NCBI RefSeq assembly: GCF_025989125.1
Contig: NZ_JAPDNR010000001.1
Coordinates: 8,482,087-8,546,086 of the forward strand
Reading direction: 5' to 3'
Length of the DNA: 64,000 nt
Origin: Chitinophaga nivalis
Lineage (GTDB): Bacteria > Bacteroidota > Bacteroidia > Chitinophagales > Chitinophagaceae
Shown here: positions 7,436-16,870 of the stretch, in pieces
Numbering within the stretch: position 1 is the first letter of the stretch
Layout: the number at the start of each line of letters is the position of its first letter
The notes under the pieces: model-generated
The model's database searches: none
The model's input: the letters and a program-made list of their open reading frames with translations, nothing else
Told to the model about the DNA's origin: nothing
Position numbers and translations under genes: made by a program

Positions 7436-10045
7436 TTAGTTCCGGTTGTTCTTCATCTGTACTTCAGGTTGTGGTACTTTGATAGTAGTGGTTTTACTAC
7501 CACGACCACGGGTGTTAAACACTTTCAGTTTTACCGTTTTACCACCTGCCTGTATCGGGCCGGTGTAGGTAGCACTTTTCAGCGTAGGCTCGTCACCGTT
7601 AGTCGTGTAACGGATCACCAGTCCAGGCAGCTGTACATTGGCTTTTAACACGCCGTCTTCCACGGAAGTACCTACTCCCGGAATACGCCAGTTATAGCCG
7701 CCGTTGTAGTTATCCAGGCGAGGCATTTCCCGTTTGGATAATACGTTGGTAAATACGCTCCAGGCTTCCGCATACATAGCATCTGCCTTCTGCGGATCTT
7801 TTTCTTTTGCCCATTCAGGATCCTGTGCCCATGCTCTTTCTGCCAGTCCCAGGAGTTTTGGTAACAACATGTATTCCATCCGGTCGGAACTTTTAATGGT
7901 TTCGCTCCAGAGTAATCCCTGGATACCACGGATATTGGAAACGCCGAAGCCGGTTAAACGGTCTTTACCCTGGAAGGTTTCCGGTGTAACCGGATTACCC
8001 CTGCCATCCACTTTGGAGTTCTTGTAATAGTCCAGCGGAATGAAGTAGAAAGGTTTATCCACATCCACGAAACCACCCCAGTAAAAGCCGGGTTCATCAA
8101 ATGATTTCATGGCAGCCATGTCGAAATAAAAATTGCTTACACCAGACAGGATCACCTTGTAACCGGCATTGGCCAGGCGATAGGATAAATCTTCCTGTCC
8201 GCCGCCGATGGTATTGTTCCAAACGTTCAGCTGGAAATTATCATTGACGAAGTCGGGGTTGGCAATGCTATGTACGGCGCCATCGAGTGTGGTGGTTTTA
8301 CGCATACCTGCTTCTTCCCATGCTGCCAGTTCCAGGCCGCGGGCCTTTACCAGGTTATTTACCTTGCGGTAGTAGTAATACCAAAGGTCATTCACATCTT
8401 TCAGGGTACTGTCTTGTTTCATTAATGCCAGACAGGCAGGTGATTGTTCAAACACACCATTAGGCACTTCATCACCACCCATATGTACCGCCGTGAATGG
8501 CGCGCCGGCTTCTTTATACATGCTTACCAGTTCTTCCACTACCTTGTCCAGGAAACGGTAAGTACCTGGCAAAGCAACGTTCATAACGTTGTCATTCCAG
8601 TATTGTACGGAGCGGTAAGTAGATTTATCCGCGAAGTCTGTCATCAGGTATTCTTCTGCCGCTTTATCCTGACCGGCTGCTTTCAGGCGATGGTAGCGGG
8701 CCTCCATGGCTTTTACCGCCGCTCTTGCGTGTCCGGGTGTTTCAATTTCAGGCAATACCTGGATATGTCTTTCCGTTGCATAACGGAGGATTTCCAGGAA
8801 GTCGTTGCGGGTAAAATAGCCGGTACCGGCAGCATTGGCGGTATCCGGGCCTGATCCGTAAGACGGTGGCAACATATTTTTCCAGTCGGGGCTGTGTCCA
8901 CGTTTGGCGCCTACTGTAGTCAGTTCCGGTAGGGAAGGTATTTCCAGGCGCCAGCCCTCATCATCACTAAAGTGAAAGTGCAGTACATTCAGCTTATACA
9001 GCGCCATTACATCCAGCACCCGCAATACATCGCGTTTGTCGTGGAAGTTACGGGCCACATCCAGCATGAAGGCACGATACCCAAAGCGTGGGTAATCTTT
9101 CACCCGCACGGCGGGAATGCTGAGAGATTTCTGCACTCCGGCCCATGCTGCAGGTGTTATTAGGGATTTCAGGGACTGTATACCATAAAAAGCGCCTTCA
9201 TTGCTGGCGGCACCAATCACAATGCCCTGTGGTGTTACCTCCAGGGTATAGGCGTTGGCAGCCAGGGAAGCGTCCAGTTTAAAGGCAATGGTAGCCTTAC
9301 CCGCAGCACGTTTACCCAACAGGGGCGCCAGCTCTTTTTCCAGGAACCGGGCACTTGGTGCCAGTTGCGGATCGGCCGTCACCACAGGGGGCGCATCCAG
9401 CAGCAGACTGCCGCCCGTAGCTTCATAGGAAGCCGGTGTCGGGAATATCAGCGGTAACTGCGCAGCTGGAATATCTTTGATCTGGGCATTCTGTTTAAAT
9501 ATATCCGTTGGCGTTACAACAGCTGTTTTATCGCCCGGATAGCGCATGAGTTGTCTGGCAGAGGTAGAAGGACGAATCGTATAATCTTTGATAGATACGC
9601 CTTTCTCCGGCTGGTGATCCCATACCAGGTAAAGACCTGCCGGTGCATCGGTGAAGTTCACCGCCCAGGCGTCGCCGGTAATACCCAGCTTCAGGGAGTC
9701 GCCCGGTACAATACCTTTAAACTCCGGCGTAGGTGTAAAACGGTATAAGTCTCCGTTGATATGTTCTACTTTAATATTGGCGGGCAACACTTCTGCTTTC
9801 ACCTTGCGGACGAAGTTGAAATACAGCTGCCATCCTTTGGCAGGAAAAGGTTTGTTACCAGTATTCACAAATGTAAACGCGGATAAAAAATTATTCTTAC
9901 CCTGATAGTTGTTTTCCACTACTTCCCAGGTGGATTTCAATCGGGCTACATCATACGTGGGAACCTGCTGGGCCTTGCTCCCGGCAGCTGTGCCGAAAAG
10001 TAACGCGGCGGTTACCAGTTTACCTAAATACTTACGACTGGTCAT
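7436..10045 (-). CDS. Beta-N-acetylhexosaminidase, GH20, chitobiase type
   Basis: An 869-residue exported enzyme that removes terminal N-acetylhexosamine residues, most likely from chitin oligosaccharides. A signal peptide ends about GTAAGSKAQ. Then follow a chitobiase-type carbohydrate-binding domain (residues 30-160, with GWQLYFNFVRKVKAE), a GH20 N-terminal domain, the GH20 barrel, and a C-terminal chitobiase domain from about residue 790. The catalytic Asp-Glu pair lies in HMGGDEVPNG near residue 525. The domain order equals that of Serratia-type chitobiase. Upstream, the divergent region holds a hairpin and three TTGCAAA repeats. It is expected in the periplasm or at the cell surface, working with chitinases encoded elsewhere. 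Confidence 0.93.
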   Translation of the reverse strand: MTSRKYLGKLVTAALLFGTAAGSKAQQVPTYDVARLKSTWEVVENNYQGKNNFLSAFTFVNTGNKPFPAKGWQLYFNFVRKVKAEVLPANIKVEHINGDLYRFTPTPEFKGIVPGDSLKLGITGDAWAVNFTDAPAGLYLVWDHQPEKGVSIKDYTIRPSTSARQLMRYPGDKTAVVTPTDIFKQNAQIKDIPAAQLPLIFPTPASYEATGGSLLLDAPPVVTADPQLAPSARFLEKELAPLLGKRAAGKATIAFKLDASLAANAYTLEVTPQGIVIGAASNEGAFYGIQSLKSLITPAAWAGVQKSLSIPAVRVKDYPRFGYRAFMLDVARNFHDKRDVLRVLDVMALYKLNVLHFHFSDDEGWRLEIPSLPELTTVGAKRGHSPDWKNMLPPSYGSGPDTANAAGTGYFTRNDFLEILRYATERHIQVLPEIETPGHARAAVKAMEARYHRLKAAGQDKAAEEYLMTDFADKSTYRSVQYWNDNVMNVALPGTYRFLDKVVEELVSMYKEAGAPFTAVHMGGDEVPNGVFEQSPACLALMKQDSTLKDVNDLWYYYYRKVNNLVKARGLELAAWEEAGMRKTTTLDGAVHSIANPDFVNDNFQLNVWNNTIGGGQEDLSYRLANAGYKVILSGVSNFYFDMAAMKSFDEPGFYWGGFVDVDKPFYFIPLDYYKNSKVDGRGNPVTPETFQGKDRLTGFGVSNIRGIQGLLWSETIKSSDRMEYMLLPKLLGLAERAWAQDPEWAKEKDPQKADAMYAEAWSVFTNVLSKREMPRLDNYNGGYNWRIPGVGTSVEDGVLKANVQLPGLVIRYTTNGDEPTLKSATYTGPIQAGGKTVKLKVFNTRGRGSKTTTIKVPQPEVQMKNNRN

Positions 10046-10379
10046 GTTTTAAATAAGTTTGAGAATCACGGTGTAATAAAATGCTATAGTCAAGAATAAG
10101 TGTTGAGGGATATTTACATGGCATCATATGCTGGTTGTAAGCATCTCTTGTTTTTGAGGGATGCTGTGTAATATAAAAACTAATACACGAAATTGCAAAT
10201 ACTGCATAAAAATTTGCAAAATTTGCAAACACACTTCCTTCCCGCTGCACTTCTCCGCAACTATTTTCCGCCGGATCTACCGCTCTTTTCCTACGCACTT
10301 TCCTGCGAAAAAGGAGCAAATATAGGAAGATCGGCCATGCTGATAATTCTTTAACTTTAAAGAAATAACGATCAACTAT
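10046..10379. promoter_or_regulatory. Divergent promoter region between GH20 and glutamate-synthase-like genes
   Basis: A hairpin AGCATC...GATGCT at 10140-10165 lies in the GH20 leader. TTGCAAA occurs at 10193-10199, 10214-10220 and 10223-10229, the last two as the palindrome TTTGCAAA 9 bases apart, and the first 21 bases away. That spacing suits a regulator binding one face of the helix. A TAnnTTTG-like element, TAACTTTA, at 10352-10359 could serve the plus gene. Confidence 0.4.
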
Positions 10380-11951
10380 ATGGCAAAAGCGTTTATCGGA
10401 TTCTCATGTGTAAGTCTACTGTTCATTATTGGCGTTGGTTTATTTTTCCCCTGGGTATACTGGTTGTTGGTACCAGTACTACCTATTATCATTATGGGTC
10501 TGCTGGACATGGCCCAGACCAAACACGCCATCATCCGCAATTACCCGGTAGTAGGACGAATGCGTTACTGGATGGAAGCATTGCGTCCCAAGATCTACCA
10601 ATATTTTGTAGAAAGTGATATCGATGGCAGCCCGGTAAACCGGGTAGACCGCTCTACCATCTACCAGCGGGCCAAGCGGGAACTGGACTCTCAGCCCTTC
10701 GGCACCCAGTTCAACGTATATGCGGAAGGATATGAATGGATGGCCCACTCCATTCAGCCGCATGATTTTGACAAAATGGAAAAAGACCCGCGGGTCACTT
10801 TTGGCGGCAAAGACTGTCTGCAACCCTACGCTGCCAGCATCCTGAATGTAAGCGCCATGAGTTATGGCTCTCTCAGCTCCAATGCGGTAGAGGCACTGAA
10901 CGGCGGCGCTAAGATCGGCGGCTTCGCCCACAACACCGGCGAAGGCGGCATCAGCGATTTCCACCTGAAACAAGGCGGTGATATTATCTGGCAGATCGGA
11001 ACGGGTTACTTCGGCTGCCGCGATGAATCGGGGAATTTTTCAGACTCCCTGTTTGCCGAAAAAAGTGCGTTGCCGCAGGTCAAGATGATTGAACTGAAAC
11101 TATCACAGGGCGCCAAACCCGGCCACGGTGGTATTTTACCGGCAGCCAAGAACACGCCGGAAATTGCAGCGATCCGGCATGTCACACCGCATACCACGGT
11201 TTTTTCGCCTCCTTACCATAAAGCATTTGGCAGCCCGCGGGAAATGATGCAGTTCATTGCACGTATGCGGCAACTGAGCAAAGGCAAGCCTATCGGTTTC
11301 AAATTATGCATCGGGCAGCAACGGGAGTTTTATGCCATCTGTAAAGCCATGATGGATACCAATATCTACCCTGATTTCATTACCATAGATGGCGGTGAAG
11401 GTGGTACGGGTGCAGCCCCACCGGAATTCTCCAACTCCGTAGGGATGCCGCTCATGGACGCCCTCTCCTTCGTACACGATACCCTAACGGGCTTCAATAT
11501 ACGTCAGCAGGTGAAGCTGATTGCTTCCGGCAAAATCCTCACCGGCTATCATATCCTGCGTGCCATGGCATTAGGGGCCGACACCTGCAACAGCGCCCGT
11601 GCCATGATGATGGCGCTGGGATGCATTCAGGCACTGGTATGCAATACCAATAAATGCCCAACCGGTGTAGCTACGCAAAACAAATGGCTGGCAGCCGGCC
11701 TGGTGGTAGACGATAAAAAACACAGGGTAGCCAACTATCACCGCGATACCATCGAGAGTGCGATAGAACTGGCTGGTGCAGCAGGTCTGGGAGACCCGCA
11801 CCAGATTACCCGGCAGCATATTTTCCGCCGGGTATTTATGAATCAGGTAAAAAGTTTTGAAGAAATATATCCCAGCACCACTCCCGGAGGGCTACTCAAC
11901 GGACAAATGCCGGAGCACCTGAAACAGGTGGCCATTGACAGCTGGAGCTGA
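10380..11951 (+). CDS. FMN-binding glutamate synthase family protein, membrane-anchored
   Basis: A 523-residue protein matching the FMN-binding/synthase domain of GltB. Two hydrophobic segments occupy residues 5-42. The synthase barrel carries the glycine-rich run GGEGGTGAAPPEF and the iron-sulphur motif CIQALVCNTNKCPTG near residues 415-428 (Cys-x5-Cys-x4-Cys). It lacks the glutamine amidotransferase domain of GltB. Stand-alone proteins of this type are widespread, and their reaction is not settled; glutamate synthesis from free ammonia or another FMN-dependent oxidoreduction is possible. It appears to be a single-gene unit ending at a hairpin. Confidence 0.88.
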   Translation: MAKAFIGFSCVSLLFIIGVGLFFPWVYWLLVPVLPIIIMGLLDMAQTKHAIIRNYPVVGRMRYWMEALRPKIYQYFVESDIDGSPVNRVDRSTIYQRAKRELDSQPFGTQFNVYAEGYEWMAHSIQPHDFDKMEKDPRVTFGGKDCLQPYAASILNVSAMSYGSLSSNAVEALNGGAKIGGFAHNTGEGGISDFHLKQGGDIIWQIGTGYFGCRDESGNFSDSLFAEKSALPQVKMIELKLSQGAKPGHGGILPAAKNTPEIAAIRHVTPHTTVFSPPYHKAFGSPREMMQFIARMRQLSKGKPIGFKLCIGQQREFYAICKAMMDTNIYPDFITIDGGEGGTGAAPPEFSNSVGMPLMDALSFVHDTLTGFNIRQQVKLIASGKILTGYHILRAMALGADTCNSARAMMMALGCIQALVCNTNKCPTGVATQNKWLAAGLVVDDKKHRVANYHRDTIESAIELAGAAGLGDPHQITRQHIFRRVFMNQVKSFEEIYPSTTPGGLLNGQMPEHLKQVAIDSWS

Positions 11952-11960
11952 TGTATTCCT

Positions 11961-12010
11961 CACCATTACGAAAGGGTAAGCAGTATACTGCGTGCTGTTT
12001 CGTAATGGTG
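11961..12010. terminator. Bidirectional terminator-like hairpin between converging genes
   Basis: CACCATTACGAAA (11961-11973) pairs perfectly with TTTCGTAATGGTG (11998-12010), a 13-bp stem. Inside the loop lies a second small palindrome GCAGTATACTGC. It sits between the stops of two convergent genes. Confidence 0.6.
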
Positions 12011-12014
12011 CCAT

Positions 12015-12776
12015 TTATACCACAGCCGGGCGATATAGCTCCAGGGCATTTTCCCGGCATATTTTTGCAGCAATGGCAGCGGGGAATGACTGTTGTATCA
12101 GCAGCAGGTCTTTGGGCTCAAACGGGCGCGGAGCACGGGTAGATGGCAAATCTGTACCAAACAGCAGGGCGGCCGGGTTGATGGCGGTAATCTGTCGCAT
12201 CGTAGTCAGCACATCAAAATCACAGCGGCTGAAACCCGTTGCTTTTACTTTCACTCCTTTCTCTATTAATGGCAACAAATACTTCAGACCTGCTTTGGAT
12301 AATCCCAGGTGGTCGATCACCACTTTCGGCAATTTATGCAGGGTAGTAGATAATCCGGGCAACTGCCGGGAATCCACATACAATTCCACATGCCATTTTA
12401 CCAGTTCATATACGCGTAAACTCAGTTGTTCCAGGTACTGTATACTTTCGGAACCGCCACGTTGTACATTAAACCGTACTGCGCGGACACCCGCTGCATG
12501 TAAGGCAATGATTTCCTCATCTGTGGCAGTGGCAGGGATCTGGGTTACGCCTACGTAACGGGGACCCAGCTCTTTTAAAGCGGCGAGCAGGTATTGCTGA
12601 TCAAATCCCTGGAAAGATCCGGATACGATGGCGCCTCCGGTAATATTCAGTGAAGCAGTCTGTTGGCAGTAGTCTGATACAGAAAAAGGCTGGGGTAGAT
12701 ATCCCTGATTGGGTTGCAGGGGATACCGGTGATCGATAATGTGTAGGTGTGCATCAAATACGGGCTGTTCAAACAT
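12015..12776 (-). CDS. Amidohydrolase family protein (TIM-barrel, PDC-lactonase-like)
   Basis: A 253-residue metal-dependent hydrolase of the amidohydrolase_2 type. It starts FDAHLHIID, which carries the HxH metal ligands at residues 10 and 12. Later come VVIDHLGLSK and FGTDLPSTR, the conserved His and Asp of the family. Relatives hydrolyse lactones such as 2-pyrone-4,6-dicarboxylate or decarboxylate aromatic acids; the substrate here is unknown. It lies downstream of pgl in the same direction, but a hairpin separates them, so membership in that operon is uncertain. Confidence 0.82.
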   Translation of the reverse strand: MFEQPVFDAHLHIIDHRYPLQPNQGYLPQPFSVSDYCQQTASLNITGGAIVSGSFQGFDQQYLLAALKELGPRYVGVTQIPATATDEEIIALHAAGVRAVRFNVQRGGSESIQYLEQLSLRVYELVKWHVELYVDSRQLPGLSTTLHKLPKVVIDHLGLSKAGLKYLLPLIEKGVKVKATGFSRCDFDVLTTMRQITAINPAALLFGTDLPSTRAPRPFEPKDLLLIQQSFPAAIAAKICRENALELYRPAVV

Positions 12777-12837
12777 AAAATCTCCTCGTTGTTACAGTTC
12801 ACAAACTACAGAAATAATTATGAAATAAGAACTAAGA

Positions 12838-12894
12838 ATGACGAATGTTTACGGGAAGATAATAGTAATGGCTCCTCACCGATACATTCGTCAT
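12838..12894 (-). terminator. Hairpin downstream of pgl
   Basis: ATGACGAATGT (12838-12848) pairs with ACATTCGTCAT (12884-12894), an 11-bp stem with a 35-base loop. On the minus strand it is followed by T-rich sequence. It probably ends or attenuates the pentose phosphate transcript. Confidence 0.5.
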
Positions 12895-12915
12895 CCTTGA
12901 TGACCGTTTGGTATT

Positions 12916-13641
12916 TTACAATTCCATCGCAGCTGCGGCAGCTTCATCCACAAACCAGTGCAGCTCTCCGTCTTCCGGGCGGATGAGCTGGGAAGGGTAT
13001 TTCTCTGCGTCAAAAGTACCTTCTATCACATTTTTCAGCGTCATGGCCTTGGCGGCGCCGGTAGTCAGGAAAACTACACAGGCGGCATTATTTACCACGG
13101 GTGCGGTGAGTGTAATGCGGTACATATCCTGCGCAGGCAGGAAAAATGCTTTTACCCAGTCCTTTTTTTCATGTACCACGGCTGTACCGGGGAATAGGGA
13201 CAGGGTATGTCCATCATCTCCCATACCCAGCAATACCAGGTCGAAGGTATTTTCTTCTTCGCTGAAGTAGGATTGCAATAATTGCGCATACTCCGCAGCG
13301 GAGGCTTCCGGCTCAATATCTGTACGCATCACGTGAATATGCTCCGGATTTACATTTACCTTATTCAGTAACTCATCAAAAGCCATCCGGGCATTGTTGC
13401 GCTCATCGGTAAAGGGCACTGCTCTTTCATCTCCCCAGAAAAAATGTAATTTTTCCCATGGAATCATCTGATTATAGGGCGCTTTTGCCAACAGGGCATA
13501 TAATTGTTTTGGGGTACTGCCACCGGACAATACAAAAGTAAAACGCTCCTGATCCTGTAATACTTCCAGTATATAATTACTGATCCAGGCGGCCACATTT
13601 TCACTCAGTTGTGCGGGGTCTTTTGCGATATGTAGTTCCAT
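12916..13641 (-). CDS. pgl: 6-phosphogluconolactonase
   Basis: A 241-residue DevB-type lactonase that opens 6-phosphogluconolactone to 6-phosphogluconate, the second step of the oxidative pentose phosphate pathway. Family marks are VLSGGSTPKQLY near residue 40, FFWGDERAVPF near residue 67, and LLGMGDDGHTLSLFPG near residue 140. Cytosolic. It is the third gene of a gnd-zwf-pgl run in the order of transcription, 96 bases after zwf. A hairpin in that gap may tune its expression. Confidence 0.93.
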   Translation of the reverse strand: MELHIAKDPAQLSENVAAWISNYILEVLQDQERFTFVLSGGSTPKQLYALLAKAPYNQMIPWEKLHFFWGDERAVPFTDERNNARMAFDELLNKVNVNPEHIHVMRTDIEPEASAAEYAQLLQSYFSEEENTFDLVLLGMGDDGHTLSLFPGTAVVHEKKDWVKAFFLPAQDMYRITLTAPVVNNAACVVFLTTGAAKAMTLKNVIEGTFDAEKYPSQLIRPEDGELHWFVDEAAAAAMEL

Positions 13642-13676
13642 AGAAAATGAATAACATAACAGCGGCCTAAAACAAC

Positions 13677-13715
13677 ATGACGGAATTTGCCGGTTTTCCC
13701 TACAAACTCCGTCAT
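13677..13715 (-). terminator. Hairpin in the zwf-pgl gap
   Basis: ATGACGGA (13677-13684) pairs with TCCGTCAT (13708-13715), and the flanking AACA and TGTT can extend the stem past a small internal loop. On the minus strand TTGTTTTAG follows. It could be a partial terminator inside the pentose phosphate cluster. Confidence 0.45.
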
Positions 13716-13737
13716 ATTGTTTCAGACGCCATCGTTT

Positions 13738-15243
13738 TTATTTAGATGGTAAATTAATCCAGGTATGACCATCACGGGCTACGAGTGCATCTGCATCATC
13801 GGGGCCCCAGGAATCCGGTGCATAGTTCGGGAAATCCTGCGGTGTACGGGATTCCCAGGTATCCAGGATCGGCATGATCACTTTCCACGCAGCATCTACC
13901 TGGTCGCCACGCATGAACAAGGTAGCATCACCTTCCATTACATCGAGCAGTAAGGTTTCGTATGCTTCCGGTGCGTGTTCGCCATTGGCGGCATCGTAGT
14001 TAAAGGTCATGTCTACCGGATCCAGTGTCATGGTTTGTCCGGGACGTTTGGCCTGGAAGCGGATACGGATATCCATTTCCGGCTGTATGCTGATCGTAAG
14101 CCTGTTAGGACGCCATGTCTGTGCGGATTCCATCGGGAACGCATAAGGAGGCGCTTCTTTAAAGGTGATGATGATGTTGGTCGCTTTCTGGTGCAGGTAT
14201 TTACCGGTACGTACATAGAAAGGTACGCCCTGCCAGCGCCAGTTGTCGATGAAGAATTTTACGGCGGCGTAGGTCTCGATGTTGGATTTCGGATCTATTC
14301 CTTTTTCCTCGCGGTAGCCAGGTACTTTATCGCCCTTCATCCAGCCGGAAGAATATTGTCCGCGTACGGCATATTCATGTACGTTTTCAGGCGTAATACG
14401 GCGGATAGCATTGAGCACATCCACTTTTTTATTGCGGATCTCATTGGCATCAAAAGATACCGGAGCTTCCATACCTATCATGCACAGGATCTGGAGAATG
14501 TGGTTCTGCACCATATCGCGCAGGGCGCCGGCTCTTTCGTAGTAGCCACCCCGGCCTTCCAGGCCCACACTTTCTGCGGCTGTAATCTGGATATTATCGA
14601 TGAAGTTACGGTTCCATACCGGTTCAAACAGGGCATTCGCGAAACGGAAAGCCAGGATGTTCTGGATGGTTTCCTTACCCAGATAGTGGTCTATCCGGTA
14701 AATTTGTTCTTCGGTAAACCGTTGTGCCAGCAGTTCATTCAGGTCATGTGCACTTTTCAGGTCATGGCCGAATGGTTTTTCGATCACGATGCGGGTGCAA
14801 TGCTTGTCGCTGCACAGGTTCAGCGCACCCAGTCTGGTAGCAATGTTAGGCACCAGCTGCGGCGCTACCGCCAGGTAAAAAATCACATTGGGATGTACGC
14901 CCCACTCTTCTTCTTTCTGTTTTACCAGGTCGGTTATTTTGCTGTAGGCAGCTGCATCTTCCGCATCCAGCTGCAGATAGGATACATGCTGACTAAAATC
15001 CTTCCAGTGACCATTTTGCTCTCCTTTCCGACGGGAAAATTTACTGATACCTTCCAGCAGGTGCTTATGGTAATCTTCGTCGGTGTACGGGCTTCTGCCT
15101 AAACCTGCAATAGCAAACTGCTCAGGCATCCACTCATCTAAAAAAAGATTGTATAACGCAGGCGTTAGTTTCCGGTAGTTTAAATCGCCGCTACCTCCGA
15201 AAATAAAGAGGATGGAAGCAGGTGGGCGTTTATGGATCTGCAT
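13738..15243 (-). CDS. zwf: Glucose-6-phosphate 1-dehydrogenase
   Basis: A 501-residue enzyme, the usual length for the family. It oxidises glucose 6-phosphate to 6-phosphogluconolactone with NAD(P)+ and commits carbon to the oxidative pentose phosphate pathway. The nucleotide-binding fingerprint is FGGSGDLNYRKL near residue 15, and the active-site signature is IDHYLGKETIQN near residue 185. Cytosolic. It follows gnd after 30 bases and is probably co-transcribed with it. The product supplies NADPH for biosynthesis and ribose phosphates. Confidence 0.95.
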   Translation of the reverse strand: MQIHKRPPASILFIFGGSGDLNYRKLTPALYNLFLDEWMPEQFAIAGLGRSPYTDEDYHKHLLEGISKFSRRKGEQNGHWKDFSQHVSYLQLDAEDAAAYSKITDLVKQKEEEWGVHPNVIFYLAVAPQLVPNIATRLGALNLCSDKHCTRIVIEKPFGHDLKSAHDLNELLAQRFTEEQIYRIDHYLGKETIQNILAFRFANALFEPVWNRNFIDNIQITAAESVGLEGRGGYYERAGALRDMVQNHILQILCMIGMEAPVSFDANEIRNKKVDVLNAIRRITPENVHEYAVRGQYSSGWMKGDKVPGYREEKGIDPKSNIETYAAVKFFIDNWRWQGVPFYVRTGKYLHQKATNIIITFKEAPPYAFPMESAQTWRPNRLTISIQPEMDIRIRFQAKRPGQTMTLDPVDMTFNYDAANGEHAPEAYETLLLDVMEGDATLFMRGDQVDAAWKVIMPILDTWESRTPQDFPNYAPDSWGPDDADALVARDGHTWINLPSK

Positions 15244-15273
15244 ATATTTAATTGAAGATGAACATTCACTATT

Positions 15274-16692
15274 TTAATGTTGCTGCCATTCTGTGTGGAA
15301 TGTGCCGGGCATATCGATACGTTGGTAAGTATGTGCGCCAAAATAATCACGCTGTGCCTGGATCAGGTTCGTTGCCATACGACCGGTACGGAAAGCATCA
15401 AAATAAGATAATGCTGACATAAAGCCGGCTACGGGCAAACCTGCCTGTGCTGCCTGCGCAATAACGCTGCGGGTATTGTCCACTACGGATTGTACGAGGT
15501 AAGCTACGCCTTTATCCAGCAGGATATTAGGCAACCCTGCATCCTGCTGATACGCCTGTGTGAATACTTCCAGCAGGGTAGAACGGATAATACATCCGCC
15601 TCTCCATACCTTCACCACTTCCGGTAACGGAATATCCATCTGCAGATCGCGGGAAGCTTCGTGCAACATGGCCAGGCCCTGTGCATAGCTCAGGATGGTA
15701 GCAAAATACAACGCGTCGTGTACCTGTTTGGTCCACTGTTCGGTTTCCGTATGTATCGTGGTTTCCGGTGCAGTATACAACGTAGCGGCTTTTTCGCGCT
15801 GCTCTTTGTATCCGGACAGGGTACGCATGGCTACGGCGGTATCTATAACGGGTACGGCTACCGGCAGTTCCATGGCATCCTGGGAAGTCCATTTACCGGT
15901 ACCTTTGGAACCGGCCTTATCGGAAATCACATCTACCAGTCGTTTGTCTGATTTATCGTCCTGTTGCAGGAATATATCTGCGGTAATTTCTACCAGGAAG
16001 GATTGTAAAGCGCCCTGATTCCAGTTTTTGAATATTTCGTGCAGCTGATCGTTATTCAGTCCGGCACCTTTCTGCAACAGGGTATAGCTTTCACTGATCA
16101 GTTGCATAATCGCATATTCAATCCCGTTATGCACCATTTTCACATAGTGCCCGGCGCCTTCCTTACCCAGGTAAGCTACACAGGGAGTTTCTTTCACTTT
16201 GGCAGCAATGGCTTCCAGCATCGGACGCACCTTTGCATAAGCGGCTTCGTCGCCACCCGGCATAATACTCGGGCCGGTACGGGCACCCTGTTCACCACCG
16301 GAAACACCAATACCCATAAAGTGGATACCACTTTCGCGGAGTTGTTTTACCCGGCGTAAGGTGTCGGTGTAGTGGGAGTTGCCTCCATCAATTACCACAT
16401 CGCCCTGCTCCAGCAGCGGCAACAGGGAAGCAATTACGTCATCCACCGGTTGTCCTGCCGGCACCAGCATCATCAGTTTGCGCGGACGTTCCAGTAACTG
16501 TACCATAGCGGCCAGCTCTGCTACGCCTTTAACAGTAGTACCCGCTGTAGCGGCTGTTTCCAATGCGCCGGTCTTGGCTGCGTCTTTATCAAAGCCAATA
16601 ACGGAAAAGCCATGATCCGCCATGTTGAGTAACAGGTTTCTACCCATTACGCCCAGGCCAATCATTCCAAAATCATATAAGCTGTTTGCCAT
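15274..16692 (-). CDS. gnd: 6-phosphogluconate dehydrogenase, decarboxylating
   Basis: A 472-residue protein of the long, E. coli-like type. It converts 6-phosphogluconate to ribulose 5-phosphate, CO2 and NAD(P)H. Visible marks are the N-terminal dinucleotide fold IGLGVMGRNLLLNMADHGF, the substrate loop VSGGEQGARTGPSIMPGG near residue 125, and the catalytic Lys region GHYVKMVHNGIEY near residue 185. It is the first gene of the gnd-zwf-pgl cluster. The upstream gap to ppc holds the ppc terminator. Confidence 0.95.
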   Translation of the reverse strand: MANSLYDFGMIGLGVMGRNLLLNMADHGFSVIGFDKDAAKTGALETAATAGTTVKGVAELAAMVQLLERPRKLMMLVPAGQPVDDVIASLLPLLEQGDVVIDGGNSHYTDTLRRVKQLRESGIHFMGIGVSGGEQGARTGPSIMPGGDEAAYAKVRPMLEAIAAKVKETPCVAYLGKEGAGHYVKMVHNGIEYAIMQLISESYTLLQKGAGLNNDQLHEIFKNWNQGALQSFLVEITADIFLQQDDKSDKRLVDVISDKAGSKGTGKWTSQDAMELPVAVPVIDTAVAMRTLSGYKEQREKAATLYTAPETTIHTETEQWTKQVHDALYFATILSYAQGLAMLHEASRDLQMDIPLPEVVKVWRGGCIIRSTLLEVFTQAYQQDAGLPNILLDKGVAYLVQSVVDNTRSVIAQAAQAGLPVAGFMSALSYFDAFRTGRMATNLIQAQRDYFGAHTYQRIDMPGTFHTEWQQH

Positions 16693-16774
16693 ATTGAAGT
16701 GTAATTACTTAAGGAGATGTAAAAGTAGGGAAGAATTTGGAAATCCAGGTTTCAAAAAGCAGAAAGCAAGCAGC

Positions 16775-16826
16775 TACTGCCATGAAGGCCAGCAGTGTAT
16801 GTCACTTCGTCGGCTTCATGGCAGTA
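16775..16826 (-). terminator. Terminator downstream of ppc
   Basis: TACTGCCATGAAG (16775-16787) pairs with CTTCATGGCAGTA (16814-16826), a perfect 13-bp stem extendable through one bulge. On the minus strand the hairpin is followed by a pyrimidine-rich run with CTTTTTG. Confidence 0.6.
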
Positions 16827-16870
16827 TGCCCTTATCTGTTATCGCCGGCTATCGGGCCGGCACCGGTATG

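Noticed and set aside
13975..15102. Plus-strand frame of 375 residues opposite zwf
   Set aside because: It is the antisense shadow of zwf; the minus-strand product has all enzyme signatures.
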